Shown here one piece after another: positions 1 through 6,021 of a stretch of 12,025 nt of DNA. The notes beneath the pieces were generated by a model that saw only the letters and a list, made by a program, of their open reading frames with translations, ran no database searches and was not told the DNA's origin. Position 1 is the stretch's first letter; every line of letters starts with the position of its first letter. A program made the translations under genes and the position numbers. The stretch covers positions 1 through 12,025 of the forward strand of contig CALFXA010000131.1 of assembly GCA_937928015.1 (NCBI GenBank). Reading direction: 5' to 3'. This DNA is from an uncultured Anaerolineales bacterium (lineage in GTDB: Bacteria > Chloroflexota > Anaerolineae > Anaerolineales > Villigracilaceae).

Positions 1-30
1 GGAGCGCGTTTTACTTTGGCTATCCTCGAA

Positions 31-438
31 TTACTGCACGTTGAACTGCTGTTCACCGACCTTGACGCCGGCCATATAGATCTCGACCTTGTACTGCGCC
101 GCAGGGAAACCCGAAGAATCCGTGCTGGTAATGTTGGCGTACAGCGTGCTTTCGCCGTTATAGCTGTAATCGCTGGTCGTGAAGGGTGTGCTCGGGTCCT
201 GGCCGTCCACGTTCAACGCATACCACTTGATCTCAAACTGCGTACCATTATCCACCTGATTGACATCAAAGAAGACGTAAATATCGTCGGTGGGCGCAAA
301 GGTGGTGGTCTGGTTATCTCCATTCTCGTTGTTGGCCATGTAGATATTGGATACGCCAGCAGGTGCGCTGGCCCCGCAAGCCAGCGTGGAAAGGACCAGG
401 GCCAGTGCGGCCACCAGGATGAACCATTTTTTATTCAT
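31..438 (-). CDS. Small secreted lipoprotein, unknown function
   Basis: The 135-residue protein starts MNKKWF, followed by a hydrophobic stretch (residues 6-20) and Cys21 in the context LSTLACG. This is a type II signal peptide, so the mature protein should be lipid-anchored outside the membrane. The remaining ~115 residues are polar, rich in Asn, Asp, Thr and Tyr, with alternating hydrophobic residues suggesting a single beta-sandwich domain; I recognise no named family. The middle (DDIYVFFDV, then QFEIKWYAL) and the end (AAQYKVEIYMAGVKVGEQQF) resemble beta-sandwich domains that accompany other extracellular proteins, but that is only an impression. The start is supported by AGGAGA five bases upstream of the ATG. 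The gene lies downstream of alaX on the same strand but has its own TATAAT promoter in the gap, so it is probably transcribed separately. Confidence 0.85.
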   Translation of the reverse strand: MNKKWFILVAALALVLSTLACGASAPAGVSNIYMANNENGDNQTTTFAPTDDIYVFFDVNQVDNGTQFEIKWYALNVDGQDPSTPFTTSDYSYNGESTLYANITSTDSSGFPAAQYKVEIYMAGVKVGEQQFNVQ

Positions 439-474
439 TACATTCTCCTATAACTGAGTTGGTAAGGTGCGGGG

Positions 475-504
475 ATTATAAGAGATTCATCCAGAATGTG
501 TCTG
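475..504 (-). promoter_or_regulatory. Promoter of the small lipoprotein gene
   Basis: On the minus strand a perfect TATAAT (475-480) is preceded, 18 bp upstream, by CAGACA (499-504), which matches four of six bases of the -35 consensus. Transcription would begin near 468, giving a leader of about 30 nt that contains the AGGAGA ribosome site (444-449). The element sits in the gap after the alaX stop codon, consistent with separate expression. Confidence 0.55.
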
Positions 505-531
505 ACCCTTAAGGACCAATTATGTAGTTCA

Positions 532-1251
532 TCAGGAGATTTCGATGTAGATGCGTTTGTTGATGGCGCCTTTGCTTTTGTAATCGACCACACGCACCGA
601 GCCAACCTCATTGGTGTTCGCCACATGCGTCCCGCCGTCGGCTTGCAGGTCGAGACCCGCAATCTCCACCGTGCGGACAAAGGCGATACCCTCGGGCAGT
701 AGGTTAATCTTGGTGCGAATCAGGTCGGGGATCTGGAAAGCCTCCTCGCGCGGCAGGCTGTTCACCCGCACCTCGCGCGCCGCGGCGATCTCCCTGTTGA
801 CGGCCGCCTCGATCTCGCGCACCAATTCCCCGCGCATGGTTTCGAACTCGAAGTCCATGCGACCCTTGAGCGGTTCCATGTCGCCGCCCGTCACCAGCGC
901 GCCATAATCGCGGAAGACCGTTCCGCACAGGATGTGCAGCGCCGTGTGGGTGCGCATCAATTGATAGCGCCGCTCCCAATCCAGAGTCCCGTGGGCAGAC
1001 GTGCCCATCGCAGGCAGAGGCACCGTCCCGCCGAGGAAGTGCAGCACGTCCTCACCCTGTTTCTTGACCTTGCCCACAGGGTAGTCCACCCCATCGGCGC
1101 GCAGCACGCCAAAGTCACAAGGCTGGCCACCCCCGCCCGGGTAGAAGGCAGAACGGTCGAGGGTTACGGTACGCGTTTCGGGGTCCACGGCAATCACACG
1201 TGCATCGAACTCGCGCAGGGTTGCATCAGTTTGGTACAGCAGGTCGGTCAT
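532..1251 (-). CDS. alaX: AlaX-type alanyl-tRNA editing hydrolase
   Basis: This 239-residue protein is a free-standing homologue of the alanyl-tRNA synthetase editing domain. The family deacylates Ser-tRNA(Ala) (and sometimes Gly-tRNA(Ala)) in the cytoplasm, correcting mischarging. The N-terminal part contains FYPGGGGQPCDFGVL (residues 36-50), the glycine-rich motif of the AlaRS/AlaX family. The first zinc motif HTALH (His102, His106) is intact. The second motif, normally CxxxH within CGGTHV, here reads DGGTHV (Asp205, His209), so the expected Cys is Asp. The length fits the medium AlaX-M class, with N-terminal beta-barrel plus catalytic domain and no long C-terminal extension. GGAGG lies four bases before the ATG and a TATAAT promoter lies upstream. 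The neighbours do not add to the function. The family call is firm; whether the Asp variant binds zinc normally is not known from sequence. Confidence 0.93.
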   Translation of the reverse strand: MTDLLYQTDATLREFDARVIAVDPETRTVTLDRSAFYPGGGGQPCDFGVLRADGVDYPVGKVKKQGEDVLHFLGGTVPLPAMGTSAHGTLDWERRYQLMRTHTALHILCGTVFRDYGALVTGGDMEPLKGRMDFEFETMRGELVREIEAAVNREIAAAREVRVNSLPREEAFQIPDLIRTKINLLPEGIAFVRTVEIAGLDLQADGGTHVANTNEVGSVRVVDYKSKGAINKRIYIEIS

Positions 1252-1283
1252 CGTTCCTCCAGGCGAAATGCGAAATTGTTCCT

Positions 1284-1311
1284 ATTATAGCCGCACAACA
1301 AAGCGGGTAAA
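1284..1311 (-). promoter_or_regulatory. Promoter of alaX
   Basis: A perfect TATAAT lies on the minus strand at 1284-1289. A weak -35 (TTTACC, 1306-1311) is 16 bp upstream. The predicted transcript start near 1277 gives a ~26-nt leader with GGAGG at 1256-1260. The element lies in the divergent gap shared with the EF-hand-like gene. Confidence 0.5.
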
Positions 1312-1313
1312 AT
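1308..1313 (+). promoter_or_regulatory. Possible -10 element of the EF-hand-like gene
   Basis: TAAAAT (five of six bases of the -10 consensus) lies 22 bp before the chosen ATG at 1336, a plausible distance for a short leader. No good -35 is visible 16-18 bp upstream, so this is tentative. It overlaps the -35 region proposed for alaX, so the two divergent promoters would share DNA. Confidence 0.3.
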
Positions 1314-1335
1314 TCCGTTGACCAAGCGAGGACCC

Positions 1336-1854
1336 ATGCAGCAGAAGATCACTTTCAAAGGCAAGACCTATGACAGCCTGGAGGAGATGCCGCCCGACAT
1401 CCGCCAGGCCTACGAATCAATCATGCAAGTGCTGGCAGACAAGAACCAGAACGGTGTGCCCGACCTCTTCGAGGGTACGGTCAACGCCCAGGCGACGAGC
1501 GCCCGCATCGTCTTCGATGGGCAGGTCTACGAGCACATCGACCAGTTGCCGCCCGAAGCGCGCGAAAAATACGAAAAGGTGATGGGCCAATTGGACAAGG
1601 ATCACAACGGCATCCCCGATTTTGCCGAGAAGTTCATGACCCTGGGCCTCCCCTCCGCGCCCGCCCCGACCTCCAGCCAGCCTCCTTTCGAGGCAATGGC
1701 GCCCACGCCGACGGCTATTCCCGTTTCCCCCTCCGCTCCCAACCTGGAGCCCGAGCAAACGGGACTACGTTTTGGCGTCCTGGCAGTTGTGTTGCTGGCC
1801 CTGCTCTGCCTGGGCGGACTGGCGCTATGGCTCCTGTCCACGCAGTTGCGTTGA
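1336..1854 (+). CDS. Tail-anchored protein with two EF-hand-like modules
   Basis: The 172-residue protein has no signal peptide. It contains two copies of a ~42-residue unit (residues 5-46 and 58-98). Each copy has a short beta-like start (ITFKGKTY; IVFDGQVY), an LPP/MPP turn, an amphipathic helix and a loop of EF-hand pattern: DKNQNGVPDLFE (35-46) and DKDHNGIPDFAE (87-98). The loops keep acidic or Asn residues at positions 1, 3 and 5, Gly at 6, Asp at 9 and Glu at 12, so calcium binding is plausible. Pro at position 8 is atypical and recalls the DxDxDGxxD loops of thrombospondin type 3 repeats. A Pro/Ala/Ser-rich linker (105-140) leads to one C-terminal membrane helix (about 147-167). This predicts a tail anchor with the modules in the cytoplasm, unless export is unconventional. 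An in-frame TTG lies at 1318, but the ATG has GAGGA just ahead (1328-1332) and is preferred. No named family recognised. Confidence 0.8.
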   Translation: MQQKITFKGKTYDSLEEMPPDIRQAYESIMQVLADKNQNGVPDLFEGTVNAQATSARIVFDGQVYEHIDQLPPEAREKYEKVMGQLDKDHNGIPDFAEKFMTLGLPSAPAPTSSQPPFEAMAPTPTAIPVSPSAPNLEPEQTGLRFGVLAVVLLALLCLGGLALWLLSTQLR

Positions 1855-1902
1855 GTCGACTCTTGCTTGAGATTAGCGTTTGATTAGAATTTCACAACCT
1901 GC

Positions 1903-1931
1903 TTGACTTCGCGTCACAAATTTTGTATAGT
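1903..1931 (+). promoter_or_regulatory. Promoter of the GldA-GldF-GldG-DUF4340 operon
   Basis: TTGACT (1903-1908) and TATAGT (1926-1931) are separated by exactly 17 bp, giving five of six matches in each hexamer. This is the best sigma-70-type promoter in the window. Transcription should start near 1938, leaving a leader of about 77 nt before the ATG at 2015. The leader contains a terminator-like hairpin, listed separately. Confidence 0.75.
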
Positions 1932-1948
1932 ATTTTTCGGTCTAACCT

Positions 1949-1984
1949 ACGGCACGGCCCGCCATTGGCTGGTGTGCCGTTTTT
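1949..1984 (+). terminator. Terminator-like hairpin in the ABC operon leader
   Basis: ACGGCAC (1949-1955) pairs perfectly with GTGCCGT (1974-1980). The 18-nt loop can form a further small GCC/GGC stem, and a run of five T follows (1980-1984). It lies between the promoter and the first gene of the operon, about 30 nt before the ATG. It could be an attenuator, a partial terminator or a stabilising 5' hairpin. It could also end transcription arriving from the EF-hand-like gene upstream. The structure is clear; its role is inferred. Confidence 0.5.
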
Positions 1985-2014
1985 GTGTCAATATCTTCTT
2001 ATCAAGGAGAGCCA

Positions 2015-2953
2015 ATGATTCGAGTCAACGGTCTCACCAAGGATTATGGAAGCCGACGGGCGGTGGATCAAATCACCTTCGACGCCCAACAGGGAGAAAT
2101 TCTCGGGTTCCTTGGGCCGAACGGCGCAGGCAAAACCACCACCATGCGCATCCTTACCGGGTACATGCCCCCCACCGACGGCGAAGCCATCGTGGCGGGC
2201 TATGACGTCGTCGAGGAATCCCTCGAAGTACGCCGCCGCGTGGGATACCTCCCCGAAACCGTTCCGCTATACACCGATATGTCGGTCTTCGAATACCTCA
2301 AGTACATGGGCGACTTGCGTCACCTGCCCGATGTGGAAGACCGCGTGGACGAGGTGCTGGAAAAAGTCGGGTTGGCGGACCGCGCCGACGGGACGATTCA
2401 CAACCTGTCCAAGGGAATGCGCCAACGCGTGGGGCTGGCCCAGGCGCTGCTGCACCGCCCCGAGGTCCTGATCCTCGACGAGCCGACCATCGGCCTCGAC
2501 CCGGGCCAGGTGGTGGAGGTCCGCAAGCTGATCCGCGAGATCGGCAAGGAGCGCACCGTCCTGCTTTCCACGCACATTCTGAGCGAGGCTCAGAACATCT
2601 GCGACCGCGTCCTCATCATCAACAAGGGCCGCATCGTGGCCGAGGACACGCCCGAGAAACTACAGGCCCGCCTGCTGGGCGCGGAACGCGTGATGCTGCG
2701 CGTGCGCGGCGAGACCGATGACCTGCCCTTCGTGATCGAGAAGGTCAAGGGCGTGCAAAGCGTGGACGTCAAAGAGGAGGGCCTGGTCGAGTTCCAGTTT
2801 GCGCCCGGGCAGGATATCCGCCCCGAGGTGGCCAAGGCCGTCATCAGCGAAGGCTACGACCTGCTGGAAATGCGTCCGTTGGGTATGAGCCTGGAAGAGA
2901 TCTTCCTAGAGTTGACCAATACCGAGCGCAATCATGAGCAAGGTGCCAAATGA
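2015..2953 (+). CDS. ABC transporter ATP-binding protein (GldA-like)
   Basis: This 312-residue cytoplasmic ATPase powers the membrane protein encoded next. All nucleotide-binding motifs are visible: Walker A GPNGAGKTT (34-42), signature LSKGM (131-135), Walker B VLILDE (151-156) followed by PTIGLDP with the D-loop, and the switch His187 in STHIL. The Q-loop position reads GYLPE, with Glu81 where Gln is usual, as in many ABC-2-type drug and Gld-type ATPases. The C-terminal ~90 residues form the extra domain typical of the ABC-2/GldA group, ending in MSLEEIFLELT. AAGGAGA lies four bases before the ATG. An in-frame GTG at 1985 falls next to the leader hairpin and has no ribosome site, so it is rejected. 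The stop overlaps the permease start by four bases (ATGA), implying translational coupling. The exported substrate is unknown. Confidence 0.93.
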   Translation: MIRVNGLTKDYGSRRAVDQITFDAQQGEILGFLGPNGAGKTTTMRILTGYMPPTDGEAIVAGYDVVEESLEVRRRVGYLPETVPLYTDMSVFEYLKYMGDLRHLPDVEDRVDEVLEKVGLADRADGTIHNLSKGMRQRVGLAQALLHRPEVLILDEPTIGLDPGQVVEVRKLIREIGKERTVLLSTHILSEAQNICDRVLIINKGRIVAEDTPEKLQARLLGAERVMLRVRGETDDLPFVIEKVKGVQSVDVKEEGLVEFQFAPGQDIRPEVAKAVISEGYDLLEMRPLGMSLEEIFLELTNTERNHEQGAK

Positions 2954-3711
2954 AAACCGTATGGACCATCGCCAAGCGCGAATATAACCAGTACTTCAAC
3001 AGTCCCATCGCCTACGTGGTCATGTTCATGATCATGCTGGTGCTGGGCATCATCTTTGCCATCGTCGTCCGCAGTTCGATGGACCAGGCCATGCAGATGC
3101 AGGCCTTTGGCGGACCTGCAACCGCCCCCGACAACACACCCATCACAGGCAACCTGGCCTTCCTGCTGGTCTTCTCCATCCCCGCGTTGACCATGCGCCT
3201 AGTCTCCGACGAGACACGCATGGGCACCATGGAACTACTGCTGACCGCCCCCGTCCGCGATTGGGAATTGATCGTGGGCAAGTGGCTGGGCGCCTTCCTG
3301 TTCATCCTCACCATCGCGGCCCTGACCCTGGTCTTCCCGCTCATGCTGAACTTCCAGATCAACAACGGCCTGGACCCGAAGCAGTTGGTCTCCTCGTACC
3401 TGGGGATCATTTTCGTGGCGGCGGCTTTCCTTGGCATGGGCGTCGGTATCTCGTCGCTGTTCAGCAACCAGATCGCGGCCTTCTTCCTGACCATGGCGGC
3501 CTTCATCTTCTTGTGGTGGATGGTCGGCTTCCCTGCCAGTCTCGTTCAGGGCGGGACGAATCTCTTCCAGTATCTTGACATGAAGTCCCACTTCTACGAC
3601 ACCTTTAACATGGGCAAGATCATGTTGGCAGACATCGTGTATTACGTGAGTCTGACCGTGCTGGGCCTGTTCGTGGGCACCACGGCGGTCGAGATGCGGA
3701 GGTGGCGCTAA
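2950..3711 (+). CDS. ABC-2 type permease (GldF-like)
   Basis: The 253-residue protein has about six membrane helices. The first is near residues 21-41, followed by an external Met/Ala/Pro-rich loop to ~67 and a helix ending in ALTMRLV. The conserved cytoplasmic motif is SDETRMGTMELLLTAPV, followed by VGKWLGAF. Three further hydrophobic segments and a final helix end in EMRRWR. The SDExRxGTxELLLTAPV block is diagnostic for the GldF branch of ABC-2 permeases, which pair with a GldA ATPase and a GldG auxiliary subunit. Here those partners flank it directly (ATGA overlap upstream, TAATG overlap downstream). In Flavobacterium, GldAFG is needed for gliding; in most other phyla the same set exists without known gliding and its substrate is undefined. 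Family assignment is firm, function generic. Confidence 0.92.
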   Translation: MKTVWTIAKREYNQYFNSPIAYVVMFMIMLVLGIIFAIVVRSSMDQAMQMQAFGGPATAPDNTPITGNLAFLLVFSIPALTMRLVSDETRMGTMELLLTAPVRDWELIVGKWLGAFLFILTIAALTLVFPLMLNFQINNGLDPKQLVSSYLGIIFVAAAFLGMGVGISSLFSNQIAAFFLTMAAFIFLWWMVGFPASLVQGGTNLFQYLDMKSHFYDTFNMGKIMLADIVYYVSLTVLGLFVGTTAVEMRRWR

Positions 3712-5309
3712 TGGATAAGAAGAACGTCCGCACCTATGCCCTGATCGCGGTAGGCGTGGCGCTGGTGGCCTGCGTCGCCGCCGTGGTCATCGCCCTGTTG
3801 CTGGGATTGAACGTCCTCGGTTGGTTCACGCCGAAGAGCATCGAACCGTGGAAGCAAGGCTTATGGTTCAGCCTGGCCTTCATCGGTATCGGCGTCAGCC
3901 TGTATGGGATTCTCCAACCTGACCAGGTCCGCCGCTTCCTCTCTGGACGTCAGGCGCGCTACGGCTCGAACTCGCTGATTCTGCTGATCGCCCTGCTCGG
4001 CATCATCGTGATGGTCAACTTGTTGGCATTCCAAAACCCCGTCACTGTGGCGGACATGACCGCGAACAAGTCCCACACCCTCGCGCCCGAGACTCTGCAA
4101 TTGCTGGCCAGTCTGCCCGAGAAGGTGGAAGCCACAGCTTACTTCACGGCCAATGCCTCCACGTCACAGGCCAGTGAAATCCTGACCAACTTCAAAGCAA
4201 ACAGCAATGGAAAGTTCGACTTCCGTTTTGCCGACCCCGACTCGGACCCCATCACGGTCCGTGATGCGGGCATCACAGGCGACGGCAAGATCCTGCTCAC
4301 CCTGGGCGACCGCAAGGAAGTGGCCTCCTATGCCGATGAGACCGAACTGGTGCGCGCGCTGAACCGCCTGGTCCACCCGGGCACGCGTGTGGTGTACTTC
4401 CTGAGTGGGCATGGCGAGGCCGACATCACTGCCACGGGCGAGGTCGCCTTGAGCGTAGCCAAGGCCGCACTTGAAGGCAAAAATTACACGGTCCAATCGC
4501 TCAACCTGCTGACCGACAACAAAATTCCCGACGACGCGCTGGCCATCATCATCGCGGGGCCGCTCAAACCCGTCTCCGCGCAGGAAGTGAACCTGCTCAA
4601 GAAGTTCGTCGCCAATGGCGGCGGGCTGGTCATTGCCGAAGACCCAACCCCGATCACCCAATTCGGTAATTCACCCGATCCTCTGGCCGACTATCTCAAG
4701 ACCGACTGGGGCATCCTGCTCGATAACGACATCGTCATCGACCTGACCAACAGCGGCAACGAGTTGAACGCGGTCACGCGCCTCTCGACGGACCATCCCA
4801 TCACACGCGGGATGCGCAGCATGAACCAGGTGGCGATCCTGCCCAACACGCGCAGCCTGTCCCTGGCGACCGCCCCCGAAGGCGTGACCGTCACCTCGCT
4901 GGCGCAAACCACCGCGGACTCGTGGGGCGAGACCGACTTCGCCAATCTGCAAGGGACGCGCGTCCAGTTCGATCAGGGCGCCGACCTGCTCGGTCCGCTA
5001 AGCCTGGGCATGGCGGGTGAGACCAGCGCCAATCGCGGCCGTGTGGTCGTCTTTGGCAACTCGTCCTTCTTCCTCGACGTCAACTTCGACAAGTACGGCA
5101 ACGGCGACTTCTTCATCAACGCCGTGGACTGGGCTGCCGCACAGGAAAACCAGATCACCCTCACATCCTACAACAGTACGGAGCGCACCCTCAAGGTGAT
5201 CAGCCCCGCCACCTGGTTGTTGATCCTGTTCGTGTCGGTCTTCATCCTGCCTGGCCTGATCGTGATCGCGGGCGGCGTGAGTTGGTTCACACGCCGCAGG
5301 AGGGGCTAA
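3711..5309 (+). CDS. GldG-like ABC transporter auxiliary membrane protein
   Basis: The 532-residue protein has three N-terminal membrane helices (about 9-34, 50-68, 87-107), a ~390-residue extracytoplasmic region and one C-terminal helix (about 501-525) ending in RRRRG. The segment just after helix 3, DMTANKSHTLAPETLQLLASL, is the hallmark opening of the GldG/ABC_transp_aux domain (normally DLT...YTLSP.T..LL..L). FLSGHGEAD further on matches the family's GHGE motif. The middle has a Rossmann-like IIIAGP and LLKKFVANGGGLVIAED. Family members work with a GldA/GldF transporter, as the operon shows. GGAGG (3698-3702) stands eight bases before the ATG at 3711; the in-frame GTG at 3702 lies within that ribosome site and is rejected. 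The stop precedes the DUF4340 gene with no gap. The molecular role of this subunit is unknown. Confidence 0.9.
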   Translation: MDKKNVRTYALIAVGVALVACVAAVVIALLLGLNVLGWFTPKSIEPWKQGLWFSLAFIGIGVSLYGILQPDQVRRFLSGRQARYGSNSLILLIALLGIIVMVNLLAFQNPVTVADMTANKSHTLAPETLQLLASLPEKVEATAYFTANASTSQASEILTNFKANSNGKFDFRFADPDSDPITVRDAGITGDGKILLTLGDRKEVASYADETELVRALNRLVHPGTRVVYFLSGHGEADITATGEVALSVAKAALEGKNYTVQSLNLLTDNKIPDDALAIIIAGPLKPVSAQEVNLLKKFVANGGGLVIAEDPTPITQFGNSPDPLADYLKTDWGILLDNDIVIDLTNSGNELNAVTRLSTDHPITRGMRSMNQVAILPNTRSLSLATAPEGVTVTSLAQTTADSWGETDFANLQGTRVQFDQGADLLGPLSLGMAGETSANRGRVVVFGNSSFFLDVNFDKYGNGDFFINAVDWAAAQENQITLTSYNSTERTLKVISPATWLLILFVSVFILPGLIVIAGGVSWFTRRRRG

Positions 5310-5909
5310 ATGCTGCGTCGCTCCACTTGGGCGGTGGTGTTCCTGGTGGTGCTGGTAGCTGGTGTGATGGTCTATTTATGGCAGTATCGGCAATCCATCA
5401 AGGAAGAGGCAAAATCCTTCCCGACCCTGCCCACCCGCTACCTGCTGGACCCTGCCGAGGGCGATCCCAACCGCATCCGCATGGAAAGCACTTCAGGCGG
5501 CGTGGCGGAAGTCGCGCTCAACATGCAGGGCCAATGGGAGGTAGTCCTGCCATTTGGCGGGATGGCCAGCCAGGGCGACATCGGGGCGCTGCTCACCACA
5601 CTGTCAACCACGCGCTACGTCAAAGAGGTCGAAGGGCTCACGCCCTCCGACCTCGGGCTGGATCCGCCCGCCTATGTGCTGACAGTCTATCTGAAGAGCG
5701 GCACGAAACATGTCCTCGAAATCGGGGACAAGACACCTTCCGAGTCGGGATACTACACCCGCTTCGACGGGAAGCGTCTGCTGGTCGTGGAGTTGTCTTC
5801 CATCGAAGGCTTGACCCTGATGGCTGACAATCCGCCTTACCAGGTGACGCCCACACCGTCGCCGCTCCCAGTGACAATGACTCCCGAGGCGGTCACTCCG
5901 TATCCATAA
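5310..5909 (+). CDS. DUF4340 domain membrane-anchored protein
   Basis: The 199-residue protein has one N-terminal membrane helix (about 5-24, STWAVVFLVVLVAGVMVYLW), then an exported soluble region, then a Pro/Thr-rich tail (about 177-199). The soluble part carries the DUF4340 pattern: a W-x-V strand (QGQWEVVLPFGGMAS), a segment about how many terms to compare (DIGALLTTLSTTRYVKEVEG), then SDLGLDPPAYVLTVYLKSG, an IGDKTPSESGYYTRFDG hairpin and LLVVEL. DUF4340 proteins commonly close GldA-GldF-GldG operons, as here; many are 300-450 residues and contain more than one unit, so this is a short version. AGGAGGGG ends four bases before the ATG, which directly abuts the upstream TAA. No enzymatic residues are apparent; a structural or accessory role outside the membrane is inferred. 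Confidence 0.85.
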   Translation: MLRRSTWAVVFLVVLVAGVMVYLWQYRQSIKEEAKSFPTLPTRYLLDPAEGDPNRIRMESTSGGVAEVALNMQGQWEVVLPFGGMASQGDIGALLTTLSTTRYVKEVEGLTPSDLGLDPPAYVLTVYLKSGTKHVLEIGDKTPSESGYYTRFDGKRLLVVELSSIEGLTLMADNPPYQVTPTPSPLPVTMTPEAVTPYP

Positions 5910-5933
5910 TGTGAGCCTCGTAAAACAATCGCA

Positions 5934-5958
5934 TTACAAATCATCGAGAGTTTTGTAA
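5934..5958. promoter_or_regulatory. Inverted repeat upstream of the sigma factor promoter
   Basis: TTACAAA (5934-5940) and TTTGTAA (5952-5958) form a perfect 7-bp dyad around an 11-bp centre, ending six bases before the candidate -35. A second dyad, TAAGGG (5956-5961) with CCCTTA (5974-5979), overlaps the promoter spacer. They could be operators for the sigma gene or a weak end for the upstream operon; there is no T-run that would make a good terminator. Confidence 0.35.
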
Positions 5959-5963
5959 GGGTA

Positions 5964-5992
5964 TTGCTTTTTGCCCTTAAACTGTGTATTCT
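5964..5992 (+). promoter_or_regulatory. Candidate promoter of the sigma factor gene
   Basis: TTGCTT (5964-5969) and TATTCT (5987-5992) are separated by 17 bp, with three and four of six consensus bases. Transcription would start about 22 nt before the ATG at 6022. The match is modest, but the position and spacing suit the gene and the surrounding sequence is AT-rich. Confidence 0.45.
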
Positions 5993-6021
5993 GAAAACAA
6001 ATTCAAATTTTGGATGGCAGA

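Noticed and set aside
934..1290. Open frame on the plus strand opposite alaX
   Set aside because: It is a GC-rich antisense shadow of a well-supported gene with no ribosome site and no recognisable protein features.
1853..1862. Perfect 10-bp palindrome GAGTCGACTC directly at the stop of the EF-hand-like gene
   Set aside because: It has no loop and no following T-run, so it is not a terminator, and no second copy or partner site was found; likely chance.
4164..4661. Long minus-strand open frame within the GldG-like gene
   Set aside because: It lies wholly opposite a conserved gene, and its composition reflects third-position GC bias, not coding.
6010..6021. TTG start four codons upstream in the sigma factor gene
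   Set aside because: It would place the start almost at the predicted transcript start with no ribosome site ahead of it; ATG at 6022 is preferred, though the evidence is not strong.
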